Positions 1 through 7,886 of a stretch of DNA of 14,848 nt are shown here, piece by piece (position 1 is the first letter of the stretch; every line of letters begins with the position of its first letter). The DNA lies in assembly GCA_014729945.1 (NCBI GenBank), contig WJJC01000150.1, positions 1 through 14,848 of the forward strand, written 5' to 3'. Below the pieces are notes generated by a model. The model was not told the DNA's origin. It saw only the letters and a program-made list of their open reading frames with translations, and did not search any database. The translations under genes were made by a program, and so were the position numbers. Source of the DNA: Candidatus Bathyarchaeota archaeon (GTDB taxonomy: Archaea; Thermoproteota; Bathyarchaeia; TCS64).

Positions 1-3000
1 ACCTCATCAGCAGTATATGAGAAAAACGGGGACTATGCACTAGGAATATTCTCTTCATCATGGTGCAGACTCATGGACAGCGCCTCAAGACGAATCTGCG
101 AGACAGAGGACGATCAAGAAGCACTAGACTCTGGAAAATGGCTCTGCCACGAATCATGCTGGACGGAAGCCTCCAAGACATCAATCAAGGAAAACAGAGC
201 CGTGGATATAGAGTGCAATGGAGGAATCCACATGTACGCCGTACCCATTACAGTCAATGGAGAACCCATTGGTTCAATCAACCTGGGCTACGGCGACCCC
301 CCAAGAGACCCTGAGACATTAAAGGAACTATCACAAAAATACAACATATCCCTAGAGGAATTAACTGATAAAGCCCATCAATACCAGTCAAGACCAGAAT
401 ACATCATATCAGCCGCCAAAAAAAGGTTAGAACTGTCAGCCAAACTAATAGCCGAGATAGTAGAACGCAAACAAGTTGAGACAACCCTGCGTGAATCCAA
501 TAACCGTTTAAACGGCTTCATGGCAAGTGCCACAGACGGATTCCTAATCATGGATAAGGATCTGAAGATAATAGACGCTAACCAGAACTGGCTCAACCGA
601 GCGGGAGTCACTAAGGACATATACGGTACACCCATAGATGACTTATTCCCAGTACTAAGAGAAAACGGCCGCCTAGAAGCATACAAGAAGGTTATAGAGA
701 CTGGGGAACCCGTCGAGTTTAGTAGAGTAACAGCACCCAGCAGAAGCGGCCTCATCTACCATATTAAAGCATTCAAAGTAAGTGAAGGACTGGGACTCAT
801 CTCAAGAAACATCACCGATAGAGTCAGACAGGAGAATCACATCGAATACCTCTACCAGGTTTTACTCGCAATAAGAAACGTCAACCAACTCATCGTTACA
901 GAGAAAGATAGACACAGGCTCCTCCAACGCGCCTGCGACTTAATGGTAGAGACAAAAGGGTACAACCACTGCAGGATAATGTATCTCGACAAGAAAAGTA
1001 AGATAGACCAAATATATGATACAAGCCCAGAGGCCTCAAAAACCGGGAACAATAAAGTTGAATTATATCCATGTATCGATAAACTCACAACAGATAAAGT
1101 AACAGTATTCTCCGACCCAGAAACAGCATGCAACGGTTGTCCACTATACTCTGGTGCAACAGGTTACTCTATACTCGGGATGACACTAAACCATGAAAAT
1201 AAAATCTACGGATACTTCACGGCAGCGGTACCAGAAAAAATGACTGGATCCGAGGAGCTATCACTATTCAAAGAAGTAGCAGGAGACCTCGCCTATGCAT
1301 TACACAGCCTAGACTTGGAAGATGCCAGAGATAAAGCAGTCAAAGAACTGGAAGCCTCAGAGAAACGATATCGAAACCTCCTTGAGCGTGGAATGGACGG
1401 TGTGACAGTAAACGTTCTCGGTAAACTAGTTTATGTTAATAACCGCTTCGCTGAGATGATAAGTTATACTAGAGAGGAGCTAATAGGCAACTCGATCCGC
1501 GACTTACACGCACCAGAATACCGTGAACTAATAGAAGAAAGGACAAGACTACGACACAATGGAGTAAAAGTACCCAACTATTACGAAGTAGAATTAATCA
1601 GAAAAGACGGAACAAGACTACCTGTCGCATACAGTGTATCGCGGATCATCTATGAAGGAGAGCCAGCCAGCCTCACCTACATACGAGATATAAGTCAGTT
1701 GAAACAAATGACAGAGGCTCTTCAAAAAAGCGAAGAGCAATACAGGGTTCTCGTCGAGTCAGCCCAGGATATAATATTCAAACACGACCTTGATGGAAAC
1801 ATCACCTACATCAACCAGCAGGGAATAGAACTAGTAGGCCTCACAAAGGACGAGATATTATCAAGGAATGTCTTCAATTTCATTCCTAAGGAAAACTTTG
1901 AGGATATGATCTCCCGATACGAGAAACGTAGATCAGGATACACCGAGACAGTGATCTACAGAACCCACGTAGAAGTCCAAGGGAGAAAAATACACCTAGA
2001 GCTAACCAGCTCCCCCATCACAGAAGAGGATGATAAGATAGTTGAGGTACTCGTCATAGCCCGAGATATAACCAAGAGGCTAAAAAATGAGGAACAGTTA
2101 GAGAATTACAGAATAAGGCTTGAAGAGCTGCATAATTACTCGGTTCAATTATCAGGTGTTGATTCAGTAACTGAACTCGCTGAGCATACAATAAACGCTC
2201 TCCAAGGTATACTTGAATTCGAGTTCTGTGACATCAGTCAACGAATCGGAGACACGGTACGGATAATAAGCTCAAGCAGACCGGGAAAAATACATGAGAT
2301 ACCCCTAGATGGTCCAGGAGTAGTTGTAAGAGCGATAAAGTCAGGGGAAACTCAATATGTTCCTGATATAAGAAAAGACCCGGATTATGTACCGGGAGGA
2401 AAAGTTAACACAAACGGTAAACCATACCGGATATTATCCGAGTTAACTGTACCTGTGAAGATAGATGAAAAAGTCCACCTCGTATTAAATATGGAGCGAA
2501 GCAAACTAGACGCATTCACAAACATGGATAGACGACTCGTTGAGATACTAGCAGCCCACACCGCCTCAAGCTTAGAGATATTATATGAGAAAGAGCGACG
2601 GACCCAGTACTCCTACAAACTAGAAGCAATATACCTCATCACTGAGGCACTACCCAAGACAACCTCCATGGATGAAGTAGCCAAGCAGGTGGAATACGCA
2701 GTAAAAGGCACCATGGGTTATAAACTCGGAAGCCTTGGAATCGTTAAAGAGGATTCTCTTCACCATGAATATACGTGGGGGGTTGAACTAGATGAGGACT
2801 ACATACTCCCCCTTGATGGTCCAGGAGTAACGGTACGAGCAGTCAACACAGGTGAACTGCAGCATGTCAGAGACACAGAACTCGAAGCTGATTATGCAAC
2901 TCCAGATAAGGTTGATATGATTCGGTCTGAGCTCTGCGTCCCGGTGAAGATTGGAAACAAAGTCGTGGCCGTAATTAATGTTGAGAGCAACCAGCGTGAC

Positions 3001-4815
3001 GCCTTCAGCGAAGAAGACACATCACTATTATCCATACTCGCAGAACACGTTGGATCAACCCTTAACAATCTCAACCTACTCGAGAAAGAACGTGATTATA
3101 CCCAAAGACTTGAAGCCATGCACAGGGCATCGATCCAACTATCCAGAGCAGAGACAGAAGAAAAAGTATACAACATCATACTCGATGTCATGGAGGAAGA
3201 CCTCGATTACACCTGGGCAGGCATCGCCAAAATCGGAAAACAAGATATAAGATATGTACGTTTCACGGGAGAGGCACTAGATAACGCTGCAGCAATTCCC
3301 TTGACTGGAAAAGGAGTCACAGTAAGAGCTGTAAAAACCGGTGAAACACAGCTAGTAAAAGATACTAGGAATGATCCCGATTATCTAGTCCTCAATGGAA
3401 TCCATACACCTAATCGCTCAGAACTAGTCGTACCGGTACATATAGACAATCAAGTTGAGTACCTGATTAATCTAGAGAGTAGTGAAACTGACGCTTTTAC
3501 AGATACGGATGTAAGACTGGTGGAGCTACTTGCGAGACAAATATCCGCAGCTATTGAGAATATAAGACTACTAGAGACTAGAAAAAGATACGGGGAACGG
3601 TTAACAGCCTTAAACCGTTTTGGGGTCGAAATTGACAGATTGAATAGCATAGAAGAGATCGCTGTTTACACCATGGACTCAGTATTGAGTATATTAAAAC
3701 ACTCAACTGGCTCATTTGGCATAGTGAAAAACGACGCTATCCAATTTATAGAACTAATGGGGTCCACAACCACTCCGTTAATACCCTTAGACCAGAAAAG
3801 CATAACAACCAGAGCAGTAAAAACTCGTTTAACTCAACTTGTACCTGACACAAGACGTGACCCGGATTATCTTAATGGTAGAGTCAATGGAGAAGAGACT
3901 CTCTCAGAACTTGACGTACCCATAGTTATCAATGATAAATGTATAGCAGTAATTAATCTTGAAAGCAGCCAACCTAATACTTTCATCTCTGAAGACGCTA
4001 ACCTCGTTGAGATAATGGCTGAGCACATAGTCTCTAACATCAAGCGAATCAATCAGAGTAAGAAAATACTGGAAACCGAACGAAAAGTCATCCGGGAACA
4101 GGAACGAGCAGAGCAAGCCATAGAGTTAGAGAAAATGAAAACAAGCTTCATACGGACAGCCACCCATGAACTCAGAACCCCTCTTACCTCCATCAAGGGC
4201 TATACAGAGCTAGCTCAGGGAAAAATCGACAAAGAAACCATGCCTGACATCAATAGATACTTTGACGTAATTCTCCGAAACACCGAGAGACTCGAAGCCC
4301 TCACAACAGACCTGTTGGACCTACAGCGCATAGAATCAGGACGCCTAACACTAGAGAAAGAAAAAATATCATTACACGAACTCGTGGATAATGTAGCTCT
4401 CGAGATGAGGCCAATACTGGGGTCTCGAAACCAGAGACTCACAGTTAAAGGCGAAGACCATAGCATCAACGCGGATCGAATCAGATTAATGCAGGTGCTT
4501 GTCAACCTAGTGATGAACGCCTCCAAGTACAGCCCAAAAGGCTCAGAGATAAAGATCACAATGGAACAAGAAGATGACAGAGCAAAGGTAAGAGTCATAG
4601 ATAACGGAGTAGGCATCAAAGAAGAAGACATGCATAAACTCTTCAAACCCTTCCCAGGAATACACGTCAAAGGCGTAAAAGATAGCACAGGTCTCGGTCT
4701 AAGCATCTGCAAGGGCTTAATAGAACTCCACGGAGGAGAGATATGGGCTGAATCAGAAGGCCCCAAGAAGGGGTCAAAGTTTACTTTCACAATACCCATA
4801 CATAAGGAGAATTAG
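1..4815 (+). CDS. Giant PocR/PAS/GAF sensor histidine kinase, 5'-partial
   Basis: The reading frame is open from base 1, so the start lies outside the window; the first in-frame ATG (nt 73) falls inside a domain and is unlikely to be the start. There are 1604 codons here. Domain order, numbering residues from nt 1: PocR-like sensor (1-155, five Cys), PAS (168-280), divergent GAF with a Cys cluster (284-437), PAS (447-572), PAS (577-697), four tandem GAF domains (about 709-1350), HisKA (1377-1444) and HATPase (1484-1600). The H-box reads ATHELRTPLTS with the phospho-acceptor His1389 (nt 4165-4167). The N-box NLVMNASKYSP, G1 VIDNGVGI and G2 TGLGLSICKG are intact, so the kinase should be active. 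No transmembrane segment or receiver domain is seen, which points to a cytoplasmic sensor that phosphorylates a separate regulator. A U-rich stretch just downstream (about 4850-4870) could end transcription. Family assignment is firm; the ligands are unknown. Confidence 0.95.
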   Translation, partial: TSSAVYEKNGDYALGIFSSSWCRLMDSASRRICETEDDQEALDSGKWLCHESCWTEASKTSIKENRAVDIECNGGIHMYAVPITVNGEPIGSINLGYGDPPRDPETLKELSQKYNISLEELTDKAHQYQSRPEYIISAAKKRLELSAKLIAEIVERKQVETTLRESNNRLNGFMASATDGFLIMDKDLKIIDANQNWLNRAGVTKDIYGTPIDDLFPVLRENGRLEAYKKVIETGEPVEFSRVTAPSRSGLIYHIKAFKVSEGLGLISRNITDRVRQENHIEYLYQVLLAIRNVNQLIVTEKDRHRLLQRACDLMVETKGYNHCRIMYLDKKSKIDQIYDTSPEASKTGNNKVELYPCIDKLTTDKVTVFSDPETACNGCPLYSGATGYSILGMTLNHENKIYGYFTAAVPEKMTGSEELSLFKEVAGDLAYALHSLDLEDARDKAVKELEASEKRYRNLLERGMDGVTVNVLGKLVYVNNRFAEMISYTREELIGNSIRDLHAPEYRELIEERTRLRHNGVKVPNYYEVELIRKDGTRLPVAYSVSRIIYEGEPASLTYIRDISQLKQMTEALQKSEEQYRVLVESAQDIIFKHDLDGNITYINQQGIELVGLTKDEILSRNVFNFIPKENFEDMISRYEKRRSGYTETVIYRTHVEVQGRKIHLELTSSPITEEDDKIVEVLVIARDITKRLKNEEQLENYRIRLEELHNYSVQLSGVDSVTELAEHTINALQGILEFEFCDISQRIGDTVRIISSSRPGKIHEIPLDGPGVVVRAIKSGETQYVPDIRKDPDYVPGGKVNTNGKPYRILSELTVPVKIDEKVHLVLNMERSKLDAFTNMDRRLVEILAAHTASSLEILYEKERRTQYSYKLEAIYLITEALPKTTSMDEVAKQVEYAVKGTMGYKLGSLGIVKEDSLHHEYTWGVELDEDYILPLDGPGVTVRAVNTGELQHVRDTELEADYATPDKVDMIRSELCVPVKIGNKVVAVINVESNQRDAFSEEDTSLLSILAEHVGSTLNNLNLLEKERDYTQRLEAMHRASIQLSRAETEEKVYNIILDVMEEDLDYTWAGIAKIGKQDIRYVRFTGEALDNAAAIPLTGKGVTVRAVKTGETQLVKDTRNDPDYLVLNGIHTPNRSELVVPVHIDNQVEYLINLESSETDAFTDTDVRLVELLARQISAAIENIRLLETRKRYGERLTALNRFGVEIDRLNSIEEIAVYTMDSVLSILKHSTGSFGIVKNDAIQFIELMGSTTTPLIPLDQKSITTRAVKTRLTQLVPDTRRDPDYLNGRVNGEETLSELDVPIVINDKCIAVINLESSQPNTFISEDANLVEIMAEHIVSNIKRINQSKKILETERKVIREQERAEQAIELEKMKTSFIRTATHELRTPLTSIKGYTELAQGKIDKETMPDINRYFDVILRNTERLEALTTDLLDLQRIESGRLTLEKEKISLHELVDNVALEMRPILGSRNQRLTVKGEDHSINADRIRLMQVLVNLVMNASKYSPKGSEIKITMEQEDDRAKVRVIDNGVGIKEEDMHKLFKPFPGIHVKGVKDSTGLGLSICKGLIELHGGEIWAESEGPKKGSKFTFTIPIHKEN

Positions 4816-4842
4816 ACGAAGAAAACTGATTACATTACTCAG

Positions 4843-4989
4843 TTAGGTCCAGAATTTATTTATTCTATTAATGTTCGCAGACAACAGGCACCTGCGATAA
4901 TGCCTTAAAGCAACCAGTCTATCCCTCAAAGCCTGAGAATTATACCCCTCATAATCACTACACTGTGATCTATCTCTAAGCTTCAACAT
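4843..4989 (-). CDS. Possible small protein, 48 aa, unrecognised
   Basis: An ATG-started frame runs from 4989 down to a TAA at 4843-4845. It encodes 48 mostly polar residues rich in Arg and Leu, with two Cys, and includes the segment ALRDRLVALRHYRR. I do not recognise it. It overlaps no other gene. A TATA-like run on the minus strand (complement of about 5058-5069) lies some 70 nt upstream of the ATG, but no Shine-Dalgarno sequence is seen. The minus strand is T/G-rich here, which lowers stop-codon frequency, so the frame may be open by chance or be a decayed fragment. Confidence 0.2.
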   Translation of the reverse strand: MLKLRDRSQCSDYEGYNSQALRDRLVALRHYRRCLLSANINRINKFWT

Positions 4990-5001
4990 AAGCTAGATAG
5001 A
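4969..5001. other. Imperfect hairpin
   Basis: The arms TCTATCT (4969-4975) and AGCTT (4979-4983) pair with AAGCT (4990-4994) and AGATAGA (4995-5001). This gives 12 base pairs around a 6-nt loop, with a 3-nt CTA bulge in the 5' arm. The hairpin lies in the gap after the first kinase gene and overlaps the start of the doubtful minus-strand ORF. Its role is unknown. Confidence 0.45.
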
Positions 5002-5051
5002 GAAACTAGTGTATATCCTTATCGAATACGCTACTTGATCTTACCTCCTTA

Positions 5052-5069
5052 ATTCACTTAAAAAATATA
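5052..5069. repeat. 18-nt repeat, copy A
   Basis: ATTCACTTAAAAAATATA matches the sequence at 5162-5179 at 17 of 18 positions, 110 nt apart in the same orientation. The A/T-rich half resembles an archaeal TATA box on either strand, so this may be a duplicated promoter element rather than a mobile repeat. Confidence 0.5.
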
Positions 5070-5139
5070 ACTAATTACTCACAATGGAAAACACACAGAT
5101 CTGATGAAAGTTTTATCCTCCTGACACTTACTCATAATA

Positions 5140-5179
5140 GTTTCCCCTTCATTTCCAAATTATTCACCTAAAAAATATA
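5140..5179 (+). repeat. Dispersed element, copy 1 (also contains 18-nt repeat copy B)
   Basis: Nt 5140-5173 match 9451-9484 at 30 of 34 positions, and all four differences are transitions. The shared block begins GTTTCCCC, continues with TCATTTCCA, and ends TTCACC followed by a pyrimidine and AAAA. The second 18-nt repeat copy (5162-5179) overlaps its 3' end. The copy at 9451 sits in a long inverted repeat. Here only the weaker arms ATAATAG (5134-5140) and CTATTAT (5208-5214) can pair. The copy lies just upstream of the amidohydrolase remnant. It looks non-coding. Confidence 0.6.
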
Positions 5180-5198
5180 CAGGTAATCCATCTAAAAC

Positions 5199-5379
5199 AA
5201 CGAAGTACTATTATCGAGCCTCGCCTGCGTGGATCGAGAAATAATAGTCCTGGGAAGCTATGACCCGCATCAAATAGGTGACATCGAGAACGCTGTCTAC
5301 AGGAAAAAACTCGCCCATTAGTGAAGAAGAAAAAGGACTGATACTGGGAGAAAACGCTACAAGACTACTAACACATTAA
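5199..5379 (+). pseudogene. C-terminal remnant of an amidohydrolase-family metal-dependent hydrolase
   Basis: One frame (5199-5315) encodes a segment containing IIVLGSYDPHQIGDIENAVY. A frame offset by one base (5317-5379) continues ISEEEKGLILGENATRLL and ends in TAA. Together they match the typical C-terminus of amidohydrolase_2 (TIM-barrel) proteins: a GSDYP-type strand and loop, a short helix, then SEEEK-ILGxNAxRLL. Here the usual SDYP reads SYDP. The frame shift falls near the A6 run at 5304-5309 or the CCC at 5314-5316. An in-frame stop at 5193 and the absence of any upstream barrel show that only about the last 60 codons survive. The family call comes from pattern memory. Confidence 0.6.
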
Positions 5380-5465
5380 CCCTCTACCCTCTTAGCCTAT
5401 AAAATACTAAAAATCTAGGGTTAACTACTCGCCAAACGATAACCCAAAGGGGGGCATATGAAATT

Positions 5466-5475
5466 TATTATATAT
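5466..5475 (+). promoter_or_regulatory. TATA-like promoter element for the hybrid kinase
   Basis: The run TATTATATAT lies about 65-74 nt before the TTG start at 5540. A start site 25-30 nt downstream would leave a leader of about 40-50 nt. A second TATA-like run, CTATAAAATA, occurs at about 5396-5405 and could act instead. The choice between them is by inspection only. Confidence 0.45.
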
Positions 5476-5539
5476 ATCTTTGATTCATGTTACCATTCCT
5501 TAACCCCTAAATTAAATACAAGACAAAACACCTCTCAAG

Positions 5540-7753
5540 TTGTTTAGCCGGGTCAGCATCCAAAACATAGAGACCATAAACGTCCTTCACATAGACGATG
5601 ACCCCACCCACTTCGACTTTACCAAGATATTCCTAAATAAGATAGACCCAAACCTAAAAATAACCTACACCAACAACCCAGAGAAAGCCATACAACAACT
5701 AGACACCCATCAATACCACTGCATCGTCACCGACTACAATATGCCAAGAATGACAGGCATAGAACTAGCCACTAAGATAAGACAACATCATCAAATCCCC
5801 ATAATATTGTATACAGGTCACGGAAGCGAAAAAGTAGCCGAGAAAGCATTCCAAGCTGGAGTCGATGACTACATCCGGAAAGAACTAGATCCCAGTCACT
5901 ATAAAATACTGGCCAAGAGAATAAGGAACGTTGTTGACAAGAAACAGCTAGAAATACTCTACGAGGACCTAATGGAACAGACCCACTTCGGCATCACCAT
6001 CCTACAAAAAAACCAAATAGTATTCGCTAACAACTCCGCCGTAAAACTATTGGATAAAAACCATATCGATGAATTAATGGACCAAAACCCGTTCCCAGAC
6101 AGAACCTACACAGAGCCAGGGGACCATGAATACGTATACAAGACCGAAAAAGGTGAGACAAGGGTCCTAGGAATCTCAAACAGAGAAATAAACTATAACG
6201 GAAACCCCGCCATCTTCTGTGTATTCTGGGACGCTACAGAAAAACACCATCTCAAGATAAGGAACAAGACCAGTCAGGAAAGATTCAAAGCCTTAGTTGA
6301 GTTATCCCCTGACGGCGTAGCCACTTTTAACACACATGGGTATATGACCTTTCACAATCAAGCTTTCAGCAACCTCACCGGATTCACAGAGGAAGAACTA
6401 ATCGGAAAACACATAACCAGCCTCAAGACCCTCCGCAAAAGAGACTTGATAAAATATCTGCGAAGTTTCGTATCTATACTAAGAGGAGAACCCAGCCCAT
6501 CAATGGAATTCACCTACAATAGAAAAGACGGCTCACAGGGTGTCGGCGAGTCACACCTCGCCCTTATAGAGCTAAACGGGGTAAAAGAGATTCTCCTAAT
6601 AGCACGAGACATAACAGAATCCAAGAAAAACGAAGTAAACTACTCCACTATATTCCAAAAATCCTCAAACGGTTTAATTGAACTGGATGACGATAAAAAA
6701 ATAGTAAATATCAACAAGACTGTAACCAGACAAACGGGATACAGCGAAGAAACATACATTGAACATAAACTACACACACATCCAATATTCACCCACGAGG
6801 CAAAACACATCATAGAAAAAGCATTCAAGATCGTAGAACAAAACAAGACAACAACCCCCCTAGACCTCCCCATCACCAACAAAACAAATAAAGAGACATG
6901 GATGAGAGCCCACATAACCCCAACCCTCTTCGATAACAACATACTAGGATACCAGATCACCATTAATGACATCTCAAAGAGAAAACAAGGCGAACAGAAA
7001 CACACGAAAAACATTGAACACCTCGAGAAACTCGTGGAACAAAAGACCAGAGAGATAATCAACAATGAGAGACTAGTAGCCGCCGGAAAAACAGCCTCTA
7101 TGATAGGACACGACCTCAGAACCCCGCTACAGAACATTAAAAACCTCTCCTACATGCTCCGGGAAAAATACAATGATCCACTACTCACCAAGCTAGAAAA
7201 ACAGATCAATTACAGTGTAGAGCTGTTGAAGAGATTCGAAGACAAAACCAAGACAACACAAATAGACCCTATGAAACACACAGTGCATAACCTACTGGTG
7301 AAAGCAGTAGCTACATACGACTTCAGAGAGAACATATCAGTAATAAAAAGCATACAACCCGACATACCACCCGTATGGATCGATGAATTTCAGTTAAGAA
7401 GAGTCTTAATCAACTTGATAAACAACGCAGTACAAGCCATGCCAGAAGGCGGGAAACTAGCATTAACCGCAGAAGTGGAGAAAAACATGGTGATAATCAG
7501 CGTATCAGACACGGGGAAGGGAATAACAGAGGAAAATCTGGAGAAGATATTCGACCCATTCTACACCACGAAAAGCAAGGGCATAGGACTAGGACTCTCA
7601 TTCTGCCGGAGAATAGTCGAAGCACATAACGGAACTATAGAGGCAATCTCAGAGCCAGGCAGGGGAACCACAATAAATATACTCTTACCATTAAACGAGA
7701 GAAGAGAAGAAGAAAACAACATGAACCCATATATGGAAAAAAATACAGCCTAG
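5540..7753 (+). CDS. Hybrid response regulator / PAS sensor histidine kinase
   Basis: This 737-aa protein joins an N-terminal receiver (about 12-130) to three PAS domains (about 140-235, 242-365 and 370-480), a coiled linker, HisKA and HATPase. The receiver keeps the acidic pair Asp19/Asp20, the phospho-acceptor Asp65 in IVTDYNMP, Thr92 and Lys114. The H-box is IGHDLRTPLQNIK with His524 (nt 7109-7111); the N-box LINNAVQAMPEGG, G1 SDTGKGI and G2 GIGLGLSFC are present, so both modules look functional. No transmembrane segment is seen. A receiver at the N-terminus suggests that it takes phosphate from another kinase, or autoregulates, before signalling onward. The start is TTG: the frame is closed by a stop at 5513 and no ATG or GTG precedes the receiver. 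No Shine-Dalgarno sequence is visible. The gene stands alone, 133 nt before the prenyltransferase gene. Confidence 0.93.
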   Translation: MFSRVSIQNIETINVLHIDDDPTHFDFTKIFLNKIDPNLKITYTNNPEKAIQQLDTHQYHCIVTDYNMPRMTGIELATKIRQHHQIPIILYTGHGSEKVAEKAFQAGVDDYIRKELDPSHYKILAKRIRNVVDKKQLEILYEDLMEQTHFGITILQKNQIVFANNSAVKLLDKNHIDELMDQNPFPDRTYTEPGDHEYVYKTEKGETRVLGISNREINYNGNPAIFCVFWDATEKHHLKIRNKTSQERFKALVELSPDGVATFNTHGYMTFHNQAFSNLTGFTEEELIGKHITSLKTLRKRDLIKYLRSFVSILRGEPSPSMEFTYNRKDGSQGVGESHLALIELNGVKEILLIARDITESKKNEVNYSTIFQKSSNGLIELDDDKKIVNINKTVTRQTGYSEETYIEHKLHTHPIFTHEAKHIIEKAFKIVEQNKTTTPLDLPITNKTNKETWMRAHITPTLFDNNILGYQITINDISKRKQGEQKHTKNIEHLEKLVEQKTREIINNERLVAAGKTASMIGHDLRTPLQNIKNLSYMLREKYNDPLLTKLEKQINYSVELLKRFEDKTKTTQIDPMKHTVHNLLVKAVATYDFRENISVIKSIQPDIPPVWIDEFQLRRVLINLINNAVQAMPEGGKLALTAEVEKNMVIISVSDTGKGITEENLEKIFDPFYTTKSKGIGLGLSFCRRIVEAHNGTIEAISEPGRGTTINILLPLNERREEENNMNPYMEKNTA

Positions 7754-7828
7754 CCCCACCTAACAAAAACCATGAACTAAATATAATCCTAACAACAGCA
7801 TAAAACAGACCTAACCTTAACTTAAAAC

Positions 7829-7836
7829 ATTTATAC
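7829..7836 (+). promoter_or_regulatory. TATA-like element before the UbiA-family gene
   Basis: ATTTATAC, preceded by the BRE-like CTTAAAA (7821-7827), lies about 50 nt before the ATG at 7887. A second A/T box, AAATATAA, is at 7841-7848. Either would give a short leader. Confidence 0.4.
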
Positions 7837-7874
7837 TCATAAATATAACATGTTTAAACCAGTTCACAATAAAA

Positions 7875-7882
7875 GAAGGGAG
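7875..7882 (+). promoter_or_regulatory. Ribosome binding site supporting the ATG at 7887
   Basis: GAAGGGAG ends four bases before the ATG. It is the clearest Shine-Dalgarno-like sequence in the window and supports this start. Confidence 0.5.
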
Positions 7883-7886
7883 AAAA

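Larger units (their letters stand above)
4816..5539. other. Intergenic stretch with decayed gene and repeats
   Basis: This 724-nt gap between the two histidine kinase genes has no intact conserved gene. It holds a doubtful 48-codon minus-strand ORF (4843-4989), an imperfect hairpin (4969-5001), a smaller inverted repeat with arms ATCAC/GTGAT (4954-4969), two near-identical 18-mers (5052 and 5162), one copy of a 34-nt element also found at 9451, an amidohydrolase C-terminal remnant (5199-5379), and a cluster of TAACCC/AGGGTTA motifs before the next promoter. The debris suggests an ancient insertion or deletion site. Confidence 0.7.

Noticed and set aside
60..314. Plus-strand 84-codon ORF in another frame
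   Set aside because: It overlaps the PocR-encoding frame, which is open from base 1 and carries conserved motifs.
4215..4799. Minus-strand ORF (194 codons) opposite the HisKA/HATPase region
   Set aside because: The plus strand encodes intact H, N, G1 and G2 boxes here; the antisense frame has no recognisable domain.
5458..5547. 29-codon ATG frame overlapping the start of the hybrid kinase
   Set aside because: It is in a different frame from the kinase, contains the likely TATA box, and encodes nothing recognisable.
6640..7137. Minus-strand ORF (165 codons) opposite the third PAS domain and the HisKA start of the hybrid kinase
   Set aside because: It is a shadow of a conserved coding region with low-complexity Cys/Ser/Phe content.
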